Shown here: one piece after another, positions 4,817-6,391 of the stretch
Numbering within the stretch: position 1 is the stretch's first letter
Layout of the letters: each line of letters opens with the position of its first letter
Assembly: GCA_007135435.1 (NCBI GenBank)
Contig: SLIW01000250.1
Coordinates: 1-6,391, forward strand
DNA from: Natronomonas sp.
GTDB lineage: Archaea; Halobacteriota; Halobacteria; Halobacteriales; Haloarculaceae
Direction: 5' to 3'
DNA: 6,391 nt
The notes under the pieces: model-generated
The model's database searches: none
What the model was told of the DNA's origin: nothing
The model's input: only the letters and a program-made list of their open reading frames with translations
Made by a program: the position numbers and the translations under genes

Positions 4817-5803
4817 ATGGGTAACGCGGACCTCCGGCAGCTGGCGGTGATCGAGCCGAAGCCCTTCGACGAGCTCGCGGGCTCGTGGGTCGCCGTCGAC
4901 GCCCACAACTGGCTGTACCGCTACCTCACGACGACGGTCCGGTTCACCCGGACCGGCGCCTACCGGACCGCTGGGGGCGAGGAGGTCGCCAACCTCATCG
5001 GGATCGTCCGGGGGCTCCCGAAGTTCTTCGAGCACGACGTCACGCCCGTCTTCGTCTTCGACGGCGGCGTGACGGAGCTCAAGGCCGAGGAGGTCGAGGC
5101 GCGGAAGGAGCAGCGTCAGACCTACGAGGAGCAGCTCGAGGCGGCCCGCGAACGGGACGACGTCGACGCCGCCGAGATCGCGACCCTCGAGTCGCGGACC
5201 CAGCGGCTCACCGAGACCATCCAGGAGACCTCTCGCGAGCTGTTCGCGCTCCTCGACGTTCCCGTGGTCGAGGCGCCCGCCGAGGGCGAGGCCCAGACCG
5301 CCTACATGGCCCGTCGTGGCGACGTCGACTACGCCGGCTCGGAGGACTACGACACGCTCCTGTTCGGGGCGCCGTACACCCTCCGGGGGCTGACCAGCTC
5401 GGGCGACCCCGAGTGCATGGACTTCGAGGCGACGCTCGCCGAGCACGGGCTCACCTGGGAGGGGCTCGTCGACGTCGCCATCCTCATCGGGACGGACTTC
5501 AACGAGGGGCTCGACGGCGTCGGCCCGAAGACCGCCGTGACGCTCGTCCGCGAGCACGGCGACCTCTGGGGCGCCCTCGAGGCACGCGGCGAGTCGATCC
5601 CCCACGCCGACCGGATCCGCGAGCTCTTCCTCGATCCCGCGGTGACCGACGATTACGAGCTCGACGGCGACATCGACCCCGACCTCGAGGCCGCCCGGCG
5701 GTACGTGACCGAGGAGTGGGAGATCCCGGCCGACGAGGTCGAGCGGGGCTTCGAACGCATCGAGGAGTCCGTCAGCCAGACCGGGCTGGACCGCTGGACC
5801 TGA
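4817..5803 (+). CDS. fen: Flap endonuclease 1 (FEN-1)
   Basis: This 328-residue structure-specific nuclease cuts 5' flaps during Okazaki fragment maturation and long-patch base excision repair, with PCNA. The N-terminal XPG domain begins MGNADLRQL, so the N-terminal Gly needed for activity is present. By comparison with human FEN1, all seven metal-binding acids are in place: D28 (VAVDAHNWL), D82 (FVFDGG), E156 and E158 (APAEGEA), D177 and D179 (GSEDYDTLL) and D227 (IGTDFNEG). The charged helical arch spans about 84-135 ([20 protein letters not shown]). The helix-hairpin-helix region is [18 protein letters not shown] (231-248), with a bound-cation loop expected there. The final eight residues, QTGLDRWT, match the PCNA-binding box (Q-x-x-L-x-x-W) and end the protein, as in haloarchaeal homologues I recall. 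Length is normal for haloarchaea. The protein is highly acidic. I see no defect that would impair activity. Confidence 0.96.
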   Translation: MGNADLRQLAVIEPKPFDELAGSWVAVDAHNWLYRYLTTTVRFTRTGAYRTAGGEEVANLIGIVRGLPKFFEHDVTPVFVFDGGVTELKAEEVEARKEQRQTYEEQLEAARERDDVDAAEIATLESRTQRLTETIQETSRELFALLDVPVVEAPAEGEAQTAYMARRGDVDYAGSEDYDTLLFGAPYTLRGLTSSGDPECMDFEATLAEHGLTWEGLVDVAILIGTDFNEGLDGVGPKTAVTLVREHGDLWGALEARGESIPHADRIRELFLDPAVTDDYELDGDIDPDLEAARRYVTEEWEIPADEVERGFERIEESVSQTGLDRWT

Positions 5804-5890
5804 ACCGCCGAAACCGGGGTCCTCCCCACGCCAGGGCGACTGTAGAGCCGTCGCCGGCACACTCACCGTCACCGTCGCAGCCTGAAGCGC
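5804..5890. other. Convergent gap between fen and the regulator
   Basis: The 87 bases between two facing stop codons contain a minimal inverted repeat GGGG-TCCT-CCCC (5816-5827) about 12 bases after the fen stop. Without a T-run I do not call it a terminator. Nothing else is visible. Confidence 0.4.
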
Positions 5891-6391
5891 TCAGTCTGCC
5901 GGCCTGTCCTCCGCGTCGGGCTCGGCGTCCGTTTCTGTAGCCGCCTCCACATCCGTCTCCGCCTCCGTTTCGGTGGCCGCCTCCACGTCCGTTTCCGTGG
6001 CCGCCTCCACGTCCGTCTCCGCTTCTGGGTCCGTATCCATCTCCGCTCCTGCTTCCGTTCCACCTTCCGCCTCCGTCTCGACGTCCGTCCCGTCGCTCGG
6101 CCCTGGTTCGGGACCCGCGTCCTGTTCCCGGTCGGCTTCCGACGCCGCCTCCTCGCGACGCCCGAGTTCGACCTCCAGGCCGCGGTCGAACGTGACCCGG
6201 ACCTCGTCGACGACGGCGGTGAACGTCTTGTAGTGGTCGCCGTCGGGGTCCACCGTGTCCCGCGCCTCGACCACCTCCGCCTGTCGGAGCGTGTTGAGCC
6301 TCCGGTAGACCGTCGTCAGCGAGTACTCGGTGACCTCCGCGAGCTCCTGGGCGCTGTACTGGCCGGCGGAGAGCACGTGCCAGCAGTGTCG
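5891..6391 (-). CDS. Winged helix-turn-helix regulator, partial, with acidic tail
   Basis: The frame is open to the right edge (RHCWHVLSAG is the first visible part), so the true N-terminus lies outside. The visible 166 residues begin inside an ArsR-like winged helix. The turn-helix pair is SAQELAEVTEYSLTTVYRRL, with TTVYRRLNTL as the recognition helix, then the wing (VEARDTVDPDGDHYKTFTAV). A short strand segment VDEVRVTFDRGLEVEL follows, a pattern I know from haloarchaeal HTH regulators of unknown targets. After about residue 80 the protein becomes an 85-residue tail rich in Glu, Asp, Thr and Ala, with repeats of ETDVEAAT, surely disordered. Such a tail is not part of the fold and appears to have grown by DNA repeat expansion. 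It converges on fen with 87 bases between stops. The GTG at 6376 is an internal Val, not the start, because the helix-turn-helix needs the upstream residues. Confidence 0.8.
   Translation of the reverse strand, partial: RHCWHVLSAGQYSAQELAEVTEYSLTTVYRRLNTLRQAEVVEARDTVDPDGDHYKTFTAVVDEVRVTFDRGLEVELGRREEAASEADREQDAGPEPGPSDGTDVETEAEGGTEAGAEMDTDPEAETDVEAATETDVEAATETEAETDVEAATETDAEPDAEDRPAD
5937..6020. repeat. 24-base repeats in the regulator's acidic tail
   Basis: Three 24-base units lie at 5937-5960, 5973-5996 and 5997-6020, with a 12-base spacer between the first two. The last two differ at one position (TTTCC against TCTCC near the end). Read on the minus strand, each encodes an ETDVEAAT-type octad. 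The wider stretch to about 6080 is low-complexity DNA built from TCCGTC/GCCTCC hexamers, so the units probably grew from a hexameric base. Confidence 0.88.

Noticed and set aside
4741..4824. Short leader peptide (GTG at 4741 to TAA at 4822-4824) overlapping the fen start
   Set aside because: The 27-codon frame has no conserved look or ribosome binding site, and GC-rich DNA yields such frames by chance. It would only matter if transcription begins at the ATATAT box.
5816..5827. Hairpin terminator after fen (GGGG-TCCT-CCCC)
   Set aside because: The stem is only four base pairs with no T-run following, so it is not strong enough to call.
4370..5872. A 500-codon open frame on the minus strand covering fen and the 17-base array
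   Set aside because: It is the antisense of fen, whose product is unmistakable. GC-rich codon use keeps antisense frames free of stops, and the predicted product has no recognisable domain.

Overview
The window looks like haloarchaeal chromosome (class Halobacteria). The DNA is strongly GC-rich and the predicted proteins are acidic. Promoters look archaeal, with TATA-like boxes about 25-30 bases ahead of start codons, as expected for leaderless transcripts. It also carries an archaeal flap endonuclease 1 (fen) of the haloarchaeal type, ending in a PCNA-binding peptide. Nothing suggests a mobile element, CRISPR array, rRNA or tRNA.

Layout from left to right: (1) 1-249, no convincing gene, with a 12-base palindrome between two copies of an 8-base motif. 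(2) 250-1647 (+), a 12-helix MFS carrier of the oxalate/formate-antiporter-like type. (3) 1817-2230 (+), a four-helix DUF3054-type membrane protein. (4) 3090-2251 (-), a class I SAM methyltransferase followed by a 68-residue acidic protein of unknown function, probably one operon. A perfect 31-base tandem duplication covers the junction. (5) 3141-3944 (+), a GNAT acetyltransferase divergent from the methyltransferase; the two share one TATA-like element. A Gly/Asp repeat insert lies inside it. (6) 4373-4041 (-), a small two-helix membrane protein of unknown function. (7) 4374-4816, a 443-base gap holding an eight-unit 17-base tandem array plus promoter-like elements. (8) 4817-5803 (+), fen. 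(9) 6391-5891 (-), the C-terminal part of a winged-helix regulator with a long acidic repetitive tail, cut by the right edge.

The genes do not form one pathway. They read as a mosaic of ordinary chromosomal genes: DNA repair/replication (fen), small-molecule transport, two transferases, a regulator and three membrane or unknown proteins. No new multi-gene system is evident. The distinctive feature is the density of tandem duplication. Six separate loci in 6.4 kb carry short tandem repeats with periods of 6, 17, 24, 24, 27 and 31 bases. Those inside coding sequence have periods divisible by three, and those at a gene junction or in a gap do not. The most informative is the 31-base duplication, which appears to have split an ancestral GTGA stop/start overlap.
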